Below are positions 26,239 to 33,625 of a stretch of DNA of 64,000 nucleotides, one piece after another. Under the pieces are notes generated by a model that saw only the letters and a program-made list of their open reading frames with translations, did no database searches and was not told where the DNA came from. The stretch's first letter is position 1. Each line of letters starts with the position of its first letter. Source of the stretch: Mesobacillus jeotgali (GTDB taxonomy: Bacteria; Bacillota; Bacilli; Bacillales; Cytobacillaceae); assembly GCF_002874535.1 (NCBI RefSeq), contig NZ_CP025025.1, forward strand, positions 1,969,526-2,033,525, given 5' to 3'. Made by a program: the position numbers and the translations under genes.

Positions 26239-27108
26239 ATGTTCGAAGAAGGTTTTGTAGAGGTTACCGGCGGGAGAGTCTGGTATGAAATTTATAATAA
26301 GGATGCGCAAGGGACACCGGTTGTTATTTTACATGGTGGGCCAGGGTCTTCGACTTATTCGTTAAAAGGTTTGAAGGCGCTGGGCAAGGATCGCCCTGTT
26401 GTCATGTATGACCAGCTTGGTTGCGGGAAATCTGATCGTCCTGATGATCTGTCGCTATGGAATATTGACCGGTTTGTCGAGGAGCTTGGACAGGTTCGTA
26501 AATCGCTGAAGCTTGATGAAGTTCATATTCTTGGACACTCGTGGGGTACGACTTTGGCAGCAGCTTATGTGCTGACAAAGCCAAGCGGAGTGAAGAGTGT
26601 GATTTTTTCAAGTCCGTGTTTGAGTGCGCCAATGTGGGAAGAGGATCAAAAGAGGAATATTGCCAAACTGCCGGCAGACGTGCAGGAGACAATCATACGC
26701 TGCGAGGAAAGCGGTGAGACTGATTCTGAAGAATTCAAAGCAGCAATCAAGGAGTTCAATAAGCAATTCGTTTTCCGCGGAGAGCCTGATTTAGAATGGC
26801 TAAAGGCAGGAGCCGGCATGAAGAACCCTGTTGTGTATGAAACGATGTGGGGCCCATCTGAATTTACAGTGAAGGGCAATCTAAAGACTTTCGATTGCAC
26901 ACCCCAATTGGGCGAAATCGAGTGTCCGACACTTTATACATGCGGTCGTTTCGATGAGGCGACACCGGAGTCGACGGAGTATTATGCCCGGTTAACGCCA
27001 GGAGCTGAGTTCCATGTTTTTGAAAAAAGCGCCCATATGCCTTATATGGAGGAGCCTGAAGAGTTTTTGCAGGTGATTGGTGATTTTTTAAAAAATTCAC
27101 GAGCTTAA
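26239..27108 (+). CDS. proline iminopeptidase-type alpha/beta hydrolase
   Basis: A 289-residue hydrolase of the peptidase S33 family. It has the oxyanion motif HGGPGSSTYS near residue 32, the nucleophile elbow GHSWGTT with Ser near residue 101, an acid near CGRFDEATPE, and the catalytic His in KSAHMPYMEEPE. It releases N-terminal proline from peptides in the cytoplasm. Tricorn-interacting or related aminopeptidases are alternatives. It has an AGGAGG ribosome site. Confidence 0.9.
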   Translation: MFEEGFVEVTGGRVWYEIYNKDAQGTPVVILHGGPGSSTYSLKGLKALGKDRPVVMYDQLGCGKSDRPDDLSLWNIDRFVEELGQVRKSLKLDEVHILGHSWGTTLAAAYVLTKPSGVKSVIFSSPCLSAPMWEEDQKRNIAKLPADVQETIIRCEESGETDSEEFKAAIKEFNKQFVFRGEPDLEWLKAGAGMKNPVVYETMWGPSEFTVKGNLKTFDCTPQLGEIECPTLYTCGRFDEATPESTEYYARLTPGAEFHVFEKSAHMPYMEEPEEFLQVIGDFLKNSRA

Positions 27109-27152
27109 ATCTTTGTCACTTTCGTGGAAGATAATCATTTGGGGGAAAAAAA

Positions 27153-27764
27153 GTGATTCATTTATACGTAGTCAGACATGGTGAGACGGAATGGAATAAA
27201 GAGAAAAGAAGCCAGGGAAGACTGGATTCGGCTCTTACGGTTAAAGGGATAGATGATGCGCGCTCGTTGGGTGAACGACTTAAAGATACTGAGTTTTGCC
27301 AGATCATTTCTTCTCCAAGCGGCAGAACGCTGGAAACAGCAAGACTTATAAAAAGGGAGCGGCCAATTCCCTTGACTACAGATGACAGGCTGATGGAGAT
27401 TGATCTTGGTCACTGGCAAGGGAAAACGGATACGGAAGTTAAAGATTTGTACCCAGAAGCATACGATGCCTACTGGAACGAACCGGAAGCCTTTGCAGGC
27501 GAAGATGGAGAAACATTTTTACAAGTTCAGGAAAGATTATTGGAGTTTTTGGTCGATCTGGAAAAGAAGGTTAAAGAGGGAAATGTACTGATTGTTACGC
27601 ATGGAATCGTCCTTAAGACTCTTTATCTTCTTTGCCGAAATGCTTCGATAAAACAATTATGGGATCCGCCTTTTATTCATGGTACGAGCTTAACGATCTT
27701 AACAATCGAGAATGGAAAAAGAGAGCTCCAGCTGGAAGCATGTATATCACATTGTTCCTCGTGA
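27153..27764 (+). CDS. histidine phosphatase (phosphoglycerate mutase superfamily)
   Basis: A 203-residue enzyme. The phosphate-accepting His is in VVRHGETEWN near residue 8, with Arg in SSPSGRTLETA, Glu in EIDLGHWQGK and the second His in VTHGIVLKTL. It lacks the long insert of glycolytic phosphoglycerate mutases and is best described as a broad small-molecule phosphatase. The GTG start follows GGGGG. Confidence 0.88.
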   Translation: MIHLYVVRHGETEWNKEKRSQGRLDSALTVKGIDDARSLGERLKDTEFCQIISSPSGRTLETARLIKRERPIPLTTDDRLMEIDLGHWQGKTDTEVKDLYPEAYDAYWNEPEAFAGEDGETFLQVQERLLEFLVDLEKKVKEGNVLIVTHGIVLKTLYLLCRNASIKQLWDPPFIHGTSLTILTIENGKRELQLEACISHCSS

Positions 27765-27845
27765 GGTGTGACTTTTCTTATACTGCTTCGTAAACCCTTT
27801 ATGCTATGTTAACAGTGTTAATTAAGTTATAAAGGAGTTTTTCTC

Positions 27846-28085
27846 ATGAGCTGTGGATGTTCTAGATTAGAAGATGGCAAAGCAATTGTTGACCATGTGA
27901 AGAGTAAAGGTAAGGAAAAGATAAAGCCACGCGTCGCGCACCAGATCGCTTGTGAATGCGGTGAAATGTTCACGATGGAAGCGGTAATCACAAACTGCCC
28001 AAGCTGCGGCATGACCTACGGCGTCACACCATGCAGCTCAGGGGATATCAATAAGGTAAAAGCTGCAGGAATTCAATACGCATAA
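27846..28085 (+). CDS. small zinc-ribbon-like protein
   Basis: A 79-residue protein with Cys pairs in SCGCS, IACECG and NCPSCGMTYGVTPC, consistent with one or two structural zinc sites. AAAGGAG precedes the ATG and a strong terminator follows. No enzymatic motif; function unknown. Confidence 0.7.
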   Translation: MSCGCSRLEDGKAIVDHVKSKGKEKIKPRVAHQIACECGEMFTMEAVITNCPSCGMTYGVTPCSSGDINKVKAAGIQYA

Positions 28086-28088
28086 TGA

Positions 28089-28120
28089 AAAAATCTCTCG
28101 AGATGTCGAGGGATTTTTTT
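28089..28120 (+). terminator. intrinsic terminator of the zinc-ribbon gene
   Basis: AAATCTCTCGA and TCGAGGGATTTTTTT form a stem with a four-base loop and a T run. Confidence 0.88.
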
Positions 28121-28172
28121 GTTGGTGGAGATAATATGATTCTCTCCCATCCACATGAGCAATATAGAAAAA

Positions 28173-28352
28173 TTAGATTACAGCTTCAGAATCCTCATCT
28201 GGTTGAAAATGAGTTTTAAAAACGGTATGCTTTTTGCCGAGTTTATTTGTAACTATATAAGTAGTTTCAAACTCTCTATCGACTTCATATTTCTCCCCGA
28301 CGTTGAATTCCAACTCTAAACCTTCGTTATTAATGCAAATGACTTTTCTCAT
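28173..28352 (-). CDS. 59-residue small protein with an SH3-like pattern, unknown
   Basis: The minus strand encodes 59 residues starting MRKVICINNEGLELEFNVGE. They are beta-rich and end in HFQPDEDSEAVI. The ATG follows a perfect AGGAGG, so expression is likely. The pattern (a Tyr-Glu-Val turn, then a strand with Thr-Tyr-Ile-Val-Thr) recalls small SH3-like proteins found in phages and Bacillus chromosomes. Function unknown. Confidence 0.65.
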   Translation of the reverse strand: MRKVICINNEGLELEFNVGEKYEVDREFETTYIVTNKLGKKHTVFKTHFQPDEDSEAVI

Positions 28353-28489
28353 AATTATCCTCCTGGGAAATGAATCCTTGTTATTTATAGTTTCGGATGG
28401 AGTGTTTTCTTTATGTCTTTATTTTAGAGTGGGGGAGTGTTTGTAACTTAAATGAAAAATTGGTAAAAAACGATGATAATTTCCAGTTT

Positions 28490-28584
28490 GCGAATAAAAG
28501 GGTTGATTTTGAGAATAAAATCATCTTTTTCGCGAATAAAAATCATTTTTTGCGAATAAGTTCTGGTTATTTGCGAATAAAAGT
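28490..28584. repeat. intergenic array, family E (GCGAATAAAA, about 21 bp period)
   Basis: Five copies of GCGAATAAAA or a close variant start at 28490, 28511, 28532, 28552 and 28573, a spacing of 20-21 bp (two helical turns). The array ends about 100 bases before the DUF4145 gene. Confidence 0.75.
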
Positions 28585-28684
28585 CCCCCCAGGCAAATAG
28601 ATGGTCTTCCAATTTCCGGTTTAAGCTAAAATGAGTCTATTATTATGATAAAATCATAGAAGACTACAATCGGGGGACCAAATT

Positions 28685-30220
28685 ATGAATGCAAATACAT
28701 ATTTTTATCAATTTTTAGAGCCGATTTCAAAGGAATTGGCATTACTGGCTAAGGAATTAGAAAATAGTATCTTTTCCAGCCCGAGAACGATGCTGACTCA
28801 TTCGCGGGTTTTCATAGAAAACATTTTGCAACAGGTTGTTAAAGCTGAGGGGATCGTTGAGGATCCTCGTACTGGATTGAAGGAGCGGCTTGATCTATTA
28901 AATGATCAAGGTTATTTGATTACTGAAATCCGCGACTCCCTGCATTTGGTGCGGAGAATGGGAAACCAGGCGGCACATGATGCGCGGATGTTCCGCTTTT
29001 CGGAGGCGCTTTTATCGTGGGAAGCTTTGTATAGCATTGTGAAATGGTATGTGGAGGTGTACGGTCCGGTTGATGTGACCGTGCCGGAATATCAGGACCC
29101 TTCTCCCCAGGCAGAAAAAACGTTCGATATGTCTGAGCTTGAGGTCAGGTTAAAGGGATTGGAGGATTTGTTGAAAAATCCTCATCCGCAACAAGCAGAA
29201 ACTCCAGCGAGAGCAGAAGTAGCAGCCGCTGTTGCTGCACCTGCAGTTGAGGTACAGGAAACGCCTGGGTTCACGACAATCCGTACGATCACTTATAAAG
29301 GAAGGTCACTAGAGATTCCTTATTTCCTGCGGGACGCGTTTCTCTTGCCGCAGCGATTTGATAAATCGGAAACCTTCCTGATTCGTCTTGGTGCTGAACA
29401 GGAAGCGCGGATTATGAGCGAGCTGCCAGGTGATCTTGAGGGTCTGCACAAGAATGTGAAGCGTTATAATGAAAAGAATGATGAGCAATTTTTCGATGAG
29501 CTTGGAACCTTTATTGAAGAAGAGAAAGTACGCCGAAATCTCACATTGAAGCGTCAAGGGGAGCTGTTCTTCTTTTACAAAGCGAGTCATATTGTTGTGA
29601 CGGAAGAATTGAAAAAAGTTCAGCTAACTGCTGAGGAATTCACGGGCATTCCAAGTTTGCTAAGGCAGTTGAATGAAGACCAGATTTACACTGTCGGCCA
29701 GCTTCCAATGGAGCTTGTGATTTTAGCGAAGTATGCCAATGTTGGAGTTGGGACGGTTGAAAAATTATTCGACCAGCTGAAGTCAAAGGTAACAGACAAG
29801 TCCGTGCATGCTGATGACGACACTTCAACAGAGCGGAAAAGCTTCAAGAAGTGGGAATCTTTATATGTAAAAGTAAAGCTGAATGGCAATCAATCTGTTA
29901 TTGAGGGTTCTAGTGTTCCGGCGATTTGGAAGGAAGCGTTGAAATGGATCGAAAACAATCGTCTGCCACTGCATGACCTGGTAAAAGCAGGAGTCATCCT
30001 TGGGTCTACTGATAATGGAAAGCGTTATGCGATTGCGCTCCAGCCGATCCATCCAGATCAAAGGCCATTTACGCAGCTTCATACTTATCAATCCCAACTT
30101 ACAGGTGAAGTATATTATTTAGAGACAAAGATCAATCCAAAGTCCGGGCTTGAGACATTAGGTAAGGTTTTAAATCGACTGGGTGTTGAAGTAGATATAC
30201 CTTTATTGAAGGGTGAATAG
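28685..30220 (+). CDS. DUF4145-domain protein
   Basis: A 511-residue soluble protein. Its first 130 residues match DUF4145, a HEPN-like helical domain also fused to type I restriction subunits (HSRVFIENILQQVV, LHLVRRMGNQAAHDARMF). The R-x(4-6)-H arrangement of HEPN nucleases is present in RRMGNQAAH. The remaining 380 residues include an acidic linker and two uncharacterised domains, with no nuclease or helicase motif that I recognise. No partner gene is nearby. It has a GGGG ribosome site and a strong terminator. Confidence 0.75.
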   Translation: MNANTYFYQFLEPISKELALLAKELENSIFSSPRTMLTHSRVFIENILQQVVKAEGIVEDPRTGLKERLDLLNDQGYLITEIRDSLHLVRRMGNQAAHDARMFRFSEALLSWEALYSIVKWYVEVYGPVDVTVPEYQDPSPQAEKTFDMSELEVRLKGLEDLLKNPHPQQAETPARAEVAAAVAAPAVEVQETPGFTTIRTITYKGRSLEIPYFLRDAFLLPQRFDKSETFLIRLGAEQEARIMSELPGDLEGLHKNVKRYNEKNDEQFFDELGTFIEEEKVRRNLTLKRQGELFFFYKASHIVVTEELKKVQLTAEEFTGIPSLLRQLNEDQIYTVGQLPMELVILAKYANVGVGTVEKLFDQLKSKVTDKSVHADDDTSTERKSFKKWESLYVKVKLNGNQSVIEGSSVPAIWKEALKWIENNRLPLHDLVKAGVILGSTDNGKRYAIALQPIHPDQRPFTQLHTYQSQLTGEVYYLETKINPKSGLETLGKVLNRLGVEVDIPLLKGE

Positions 30221-30227
30221 AAATGCC

Positions 30228-30256
30228 AAATGCCGTGCTGTCGCCACGGCATTTTT
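30228..30256 (+). terminator. intrinsic terminator of the DUF4145 gene
   Basis: AAATGCCGTG, a seven-base loop and CACGGCATTTTT. Confidence 0.9.
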
Positions 30257-30259
30257 GGT

Positions 30260-30385
30260 TTATTTCCTCTTTTGCGCTTTTAACTTGTTCATTTCCAGTT
30301 CAGCAGCATATTCCTCTTGCGATTTCCCTTGCTTGAAACTTTCAGATTGGATTTTTTTGAACTTGTTGTCATTTTGATTCGGCAT
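30260..30385 (-). CDS. 41-residue hydrophilic small protein
   Basis: The minus strand encodes MPNQNDNKFKKIQSESFKQG followed by a helical Glu/Lys-rich end (YAAELEMNKLKAQKRK). GGAGGTG lies at ideal distance before the ATG. Size and composition resemble the tiny hydrophilic proteins of Bacillus spores, but no family is certain. It is convergent with the DUF4145 gene and shares its terminator region. Confidence 0.6.
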   Translation of the reverse strand: MPNQNDNKFKKIQSESFKQGKSQEEYAAELEMNKLKAQKRK

Positions 30386-30522
30386 TCAAACACCTCCCTT
30401 TAAACATCAGTATTTTGTTCAAAGTCTGGGGGATTATTCTGCAAAAAATGAATCTATTTTTTAAAAAATAGAGCTGGTTAAATTTCTCATAATTCTATAT
30501 TATTTTGCTATTCCGGATATAT

Positions 30523-30561
30523 TGAAAGCGCTTTACATGTGAAACTATTCACAAGTATAAT
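30523..30561 (+). promoter_or_regulatory. sigma-A promoter with candidate cre and Fnr-type boxes
   Basis: TTTACA (30532-30537) and TATAAT (30556-30561) are 18 bp apart. Within the spacer, TGTGAAACTATTCACA (30538-30553) is an exact TGTGA-N6-TCACA palindrome, the consensus of Fnr/Crp regulators. TGAAAGCGCTTT (30523-30534) overlaps the -35 and matches the CcpA cre core, though the last bases of a full cre are shifted by one. Together they suggest control by oxygen and carbon source. Confidence 0.6.
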
Positions 30562-30604
30562 AAGAGTGTAAATAAAACATTATTCATTTCCGGGAGGAAT
30601 CGCA

Positions 30605-30751
30605 ATGTTAGCTGACCTTATCTATGAATTCAAGAGCTGGTGGATTGGAGATTTACCAAAGGTCGGAAATGAGGAGTTTGAAAGAATCGAATCAAAGCAT
30701 ACAAGAGTTCATCACGACGAAGATATATATGAAATCATTCGAGTGCATTAA
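30605..30751 (+). CDS. 48-residue small protein under an elaborate promoter
   Basis: MLADLIYEFKSWWIGDLPKV and a charged tail ending YEIIRVH, 48 residues. GGGAGGAA precedes the ATG at correct distance. The unusually rich promoter at 30523 and a terminator at 30767 mark it as a real single-gene unit. The N-terminal Trp-containing amphipathic helix could associate with membranes. Function unknown. Confidence 0.65.
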   Translation: MLADLIYEFKSWWIGDLPKVGNEEFERIESKHTRVHHDEDIYEIIRVH

Positions 30752-30766
30752 AAGCACACAATCGGC

Positions 30767-30801
30767 AGTCCGATTCCAAAGTGAGTTGGACTGTTTTTAT
30801 T
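30767..30801 (+). terminator. terminator of the 48-residue protein gene
   Basis: CAGTCC and GGACTG form the stem, followed by TTTTTATTTT. Confidence 0.7.
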
Positions 30802-30919
30802 TTATAGTAGATAATAACTTCTGACTGGTATATGATTAGACTTCCTTAATGTTTGTTTTTTCCTATTAGAAAATGGATAAAACTATACAATGAACGTACA
30901 AGAATATGGAGTTGATTTT

Positions 30920-31084
30920 TTGAGTAAAGCAAAGGGTAAGAAGAGCGGAACAGGCAGAGGTACAGGCAAGAAAGGCTGGAATCGCTGGCAAGCAAGTGCG
31001 AATAAAGCCAAGAGTTTCAAGCCGTACAAAAGTAAAGGTGTAAAACATGGGGATGCTTCAAAGGATGAAGCCTCTGAAAAATAG
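30920..31084 (+). CDS. small basic protein, DUF3934-like
   Basis: About 54 residues, strongly basic, starting with SKAKGKKSGTGRGTGKKGWN as in DUF3934 proteins of Bacillaceae, and likely to bind nucleic acid. The TTG at 30920 lies eight bases after GGAG and gives the usual family start; a longer ATG frame from 30890 has no ribosome site. A strong terminator follows. Confidence 0.65.
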   Translation: MSKAKGKKSGTGRGTGKKGWNRWQASANKAKSFKPYKSKGVKHGDASKDEASEK

Positions 31085-31096
31085 CGACATCATGGT

Positions 31097-31129
31097 GCGT
31101 TGATTTAGTAGTGGATCAACGCTTTTTTT
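31097..31129 (+). terminator. intrinsic terminator of the DUF3934-like gene
   Basis: GCGTTGAT and ATCAACGC around a ten-base loop, followed by seven T. Confidence 0.88.
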
Positions 31130-31231
31130 GTTAATTCAATAAAATAATTATTAAATTTAATAAAAATTTATTGTAAATCAATAAATAACATGATAAATTC
31201 AAATTGACATTAAATGAATGAGGTGCTGGTT

Positions 31232-31723
31232 ATGAAAAAAAGTTCAACTCTTTTTCTGAAGGTAGCTGTAATTTTTATCGGCATACCGGTTTTGGCTTTG
31301 TGTCTGTTTTTATTGCCTCAGATAGCTTCTGAGGCGAATGAGGCAATGGAAAGAGGTTCAGATTTGGCTCTTGCGGTTTACGCAATATTAATGGTTCTGT
31401 ATGTTTCGGCCGTTCCATTTTACTTCGCTCTGTATCAATCATTTAACCTTTTAACGTATATCGACAGGAACCAGGCTTTCTCTGACTTGTCTGTAATAGC
31501 TCTTAAGAAAATCAAGAATAGTGCCATCATCATCAGCGGCTTATTTGTGGTTGCTCTCCCATTCGTCTACATTTTAGCGGAGGTAGATGATGCACCGGGT
31601 CTTATACTCATCGGAATGGGGATGGTTTTTGCTCCGCTGGTGGTTGCGGTCTTTGCAGCAGTTCTCCAGCGACTTTTAAAAGAAGCCATCGATTACAAAG
31701 AAGAGAACGACTTAATAGTCTGA
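31232..31723 (+). CDS. DUF2975 membrane protein
   Basis: About 163 residues with four membrane helices and the DUF2975 block LYQSFNLLTYIDRNQAFSD between helices 2 and 3. Proteins of this family are nearly always encoded next to a small Cro/C1-type regulator, as here, but their function is unknown. The ATG at 31232 follows GAGGTG; an earlier ATG at 31214 is possible. Confidence 0.85.
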   Translation: MKKSSTLFLKVAVIFIGIPVLALCLFLLPQIASEANEAMERGSDLALAVYAILMVLYVSAVPFYFALYQSFNLLTYIDRNQAFSDLSVIALKKIKNSAIIISGLFVVALPFVYILAEVDDAPGLILIGMGMVFAPLVVAVFAAVLQRLLKEAIDYKEENDLIV

Positions 31724-31733
31724 GGTGATAATA

Positions 31734-31949
31734 ATGGCAATTATAATCAATATTGATGTGATGCTGGCAAAAAGGAAAATGAGTGTAACGGAGCTTTCAG
31801 AACGGGTTGGAATCACAATGGCTAACCTTTCAATTTTGAAAAATGGCAAAGCAAAAGCAATCAGACTGTCCACTCTAGAAGCCATTTGCAAAGCATTAGA
31901 ATGCCAGCCAGGTGATATTTTGGAGTATAGAAGTGATGAAGAGTATTGA
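31734..31949 (+). CDS. Cro/C1-type helix-turn-helix regulator (YozG-like)
   Basis: A 71-residue single-domain XRE regulator: AKRKMSVTELSERVGITMAN forms the helix-turn-helix, then LEAICKALECQPGDILEY. Its ribosome site GAGGTGAT overlaps the stop of the DUF2975 gene, so the pair is translationally coupled. It probably regulates this operon. Confidence 0.88.
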   Translation: MAIIINIDVMLAKRKMSVTELSERVGITMANLSILKNGKAKAIRLSTLEAICKALECQPGDILEYRSDEEY

Positions 31950-32005
31950 GATAAATGGCGGAAATGCAAAGTGCTAATTAAAATAATCAGTATATAAATG
32001 TAGGG

Positions 32006-32044
32006 TGCGGTCATCCAAGTCAAGAATCATGACCGCATTTTTTC
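32006..32044 (+). terminator. intrinsic terminator of the DUF2975/XRE operon
   Basis: TGCGGTCAT and ATGACCGCA form the stem, followed by seven T. Confidence 0.88.
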
Positions 32045-32147
32045 CGCTCATCTTGTTTATTGTAAAAATAGTTAGTCTGGATAGCGAGAATAAACACATG
32101 TACACACACATATTATGGGGGTGAAGTCTGTATAAGGGGTGGAGGAA

Positions 32148-32942
32148 ATGGCGAATCCAATTGTCGCAAGATCGTTGGACGAAATACAGTTTTGGTCCAG
32201 AATAATGAAGGAACATGCTTTGTTTTTAAGCCTTGGATTTACTTACGAACAGCAGCAATTGATAGCTGAGGCTCAACAATTTATTACTGTCTTTGAGCGA
32301 ATCGAGGAAAAGCTCTCAAGGTTTTCCGCGGACACGGATATACGCCAAGTACAGGCCTTTAACAATGAGGTTTATCAAGCGGCTGTTGCCATTTGGAGTT
32401 ACAAAAGAAAAGTGTTAGGGTTAACGCTACGCTGTGAAATCCGGACAAATAATTTCCCTTTATTGGTTGACCATGTTAGCAGAGAGGCTGCTTATTTTGC
32501 AAACAGGTTAAAAGAACTTAACGAAGGAAAACTAGCCCCCGAACCTGATAAGATTATTCAAGAAAATCTTTTCTTTTTAAAAATTATGGCCGACCATGCA
32601 AAATTCATCGGACATCTCTTAGACCCTTCCGAAAGAAAGCTAGTAGATCAAGCTAATGAGTTTAGTCATGATTTCGACCAACTGGTCTTTCAAGCGGTTG
32701 ATTTAGACTCCATGCGTCCACAATCAGAAACAGTCCCAATCTTGGATCAATTCCTGGACCAAAACAGAGTTTCAGTAGTTTCACTAAGAGACTTTAAGAA
32801 AACAGCCAGAGAATTAATAGAGGCTTGCCGAATTAAAAGCAATATTCATCCACTATTAGCAGACCATACATTTAGAGAAGCAGAAAGGTTTTTAGAAATT
32901 ATTGATTTATTTGACGCTCACCTTACACAACCAAAGCAATAA
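32148..32942 (+). CDS. DUF2935 domain protein
   Basis: About 264 residues forming two similar four-helix domains (DEIQFWSRIMKEHALFL in the first; QENLFFLKIMADHAKFI in the second). Conserved Glu and His pairs in each repeat suggest a metal site, as in DUF2935 proteins. The cellular role is unknown. The ATG at 32148 lies in GGTGGAGGAAATG context; a GTG nine bases upstream is less likely. The dispersed hairpin follows its stop. Confidence 0.82.
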   Translation: MANPIVARSLDEIQFWSRIMKEHALFLSLGFTYEQQQLIAEAQQFITVFERIEEKLSRFSADTDIRQVQAFNNEVYQAAVAIWSYKRKVLGLTLRCEIRTNNFPLLVDHVSREAAYFANRLKELNEGKLAPEPDKIIQENLFFLKIMADHAKFIGHLLDPSERKLVDQANEFSHDFDQLVFQAVDLDSMRPQSETVPILDQFLDQNRVSVVSLRDFKKTARELIEACRIKSNIHPLLADHTFREAERFLEIIDLFDAHLTQPKQ

Positions 32943-32945
32943 AGA

Positions 32946-33003
32946 TCGGCGAGGACGTACCATGTGCTTCCATGTTAAAAGCACAAGGTACGTCCCTATG
33001 CTT
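32946..33003 (+). repeat. dispersed hairpin repeat, double copy 4
   Basis: Two opposed copies of the repeat (GGACGTACCATGTGCTT and AAGCACAAGGTACGTCC) form a larger palindrome ending in CTATGCTTTTT. It lies directly after the DUF2935 stop and could act as its terminator. Confidence 0.65.
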
Positions 33004-33023
33004 TTTATCCCGGGAATTTAATA

Positions 33024-33164
33024 GACATTCCGGAGGCTAGGGATGGTTGAAATGTCTAATATAACGAGGTTAATGGACATTTCGGTTGCAGGTGGGTCTT
33101 GAAATGTCTAATAAAAGAGGGTTAATGGTCATTTCGGGTAGCTGGTGAGGCTTGAAATGTCTAG
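33024..33164. repeat. intergenic array, family B (GACATTTC/GAAATGTC, 52 bp period)
   Basis: GACATTTC-like sites at 33024, 33076 and 33128 are exactly 52 bp apart. Inverted GAAATGTC sites at 33049, 33101 and 33154 lie 25-26 bp after each, so every unit holds a dyad. The array ends about 100 bases before the T-box promoter. No coding potential. Confidence 0.85.
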
Positions 33165-33264
33165 TAACTGAAATTTATTAATTGGAATACTGGATAAAAG
33201 TTTGTAAGTGTCACCTAACATAAAATATCATTCTTTGAGTTAGATCGTTTTAGAAAGGTATATA

Positions 33265-33293
33265 TTGACAACATTTAATAAAACCGCTAAACT
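33265..33293 (+). promoter_or_regulatory. sigma-A promoter of the T-box transcript
   Basis: A consensus TTGACA at 33265-33270 with TAAACT 17 bp downstream. Transcription would begin about 20 bases before stem I of the T-box leader. Confidence 0.6.
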
Positions 33294-33315
33294 ATTTTAA
33301 AATTCCAAATAATAA

Positions 33316-33590
33316 AAGCGTTGATGAGAAAAGTAGTTAAGCAATGGATTTTTACAGAGAGCTCCTGGCTGCTGAAAGGGAGTAATATCTGGCTTAATGA
33401 ATAAAGTCTTTGAGCATCTTACCAATCTGATGATAATTCAGGGATCGTAAGACGGGTTCTTCCGATATCAAGATAGGGTATGAACGTACCTGAAGAGGTT
33501 GGTTTGGCGACAAATCAACAAACTGAGGTGGTACCGCGAAGTCAAACTCTCGTCCTCAAGATTCATTTCTTGGGGGTGAGAGTTTTTTTA
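33316..33590 (+). ncRNA. T-box leader, probably tRNA-Lys responsive, with terminator
   Basis: Stem I has the k-turn (TTGATGAGAA with TTTGAGCATC), AGTA loop E, the TTAAGC/GCTTAA helix and the AGAGAG apical region. The T-box itself is GAGGTGGTACCGCG at 33525-33538. The terminator (AACTCTC with GAGAGTT, then a T run) spans 33544-33590. In the register GAA-N-codon, the specifier at 33403-33405 is AAA (Lys). UGGU in the T-box requires a tRNA ending ACCA, which fits tRNA-Lys discriminator A. Uncharged tRNA would allow read-through into the acetyltransferase gene 36 bases downstream. Confidence 0.9.
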
Positions 33591-33625
33591 TTGCTTAAAA
33601 TCAAGGACAGTGTGGAGGAAATAAA

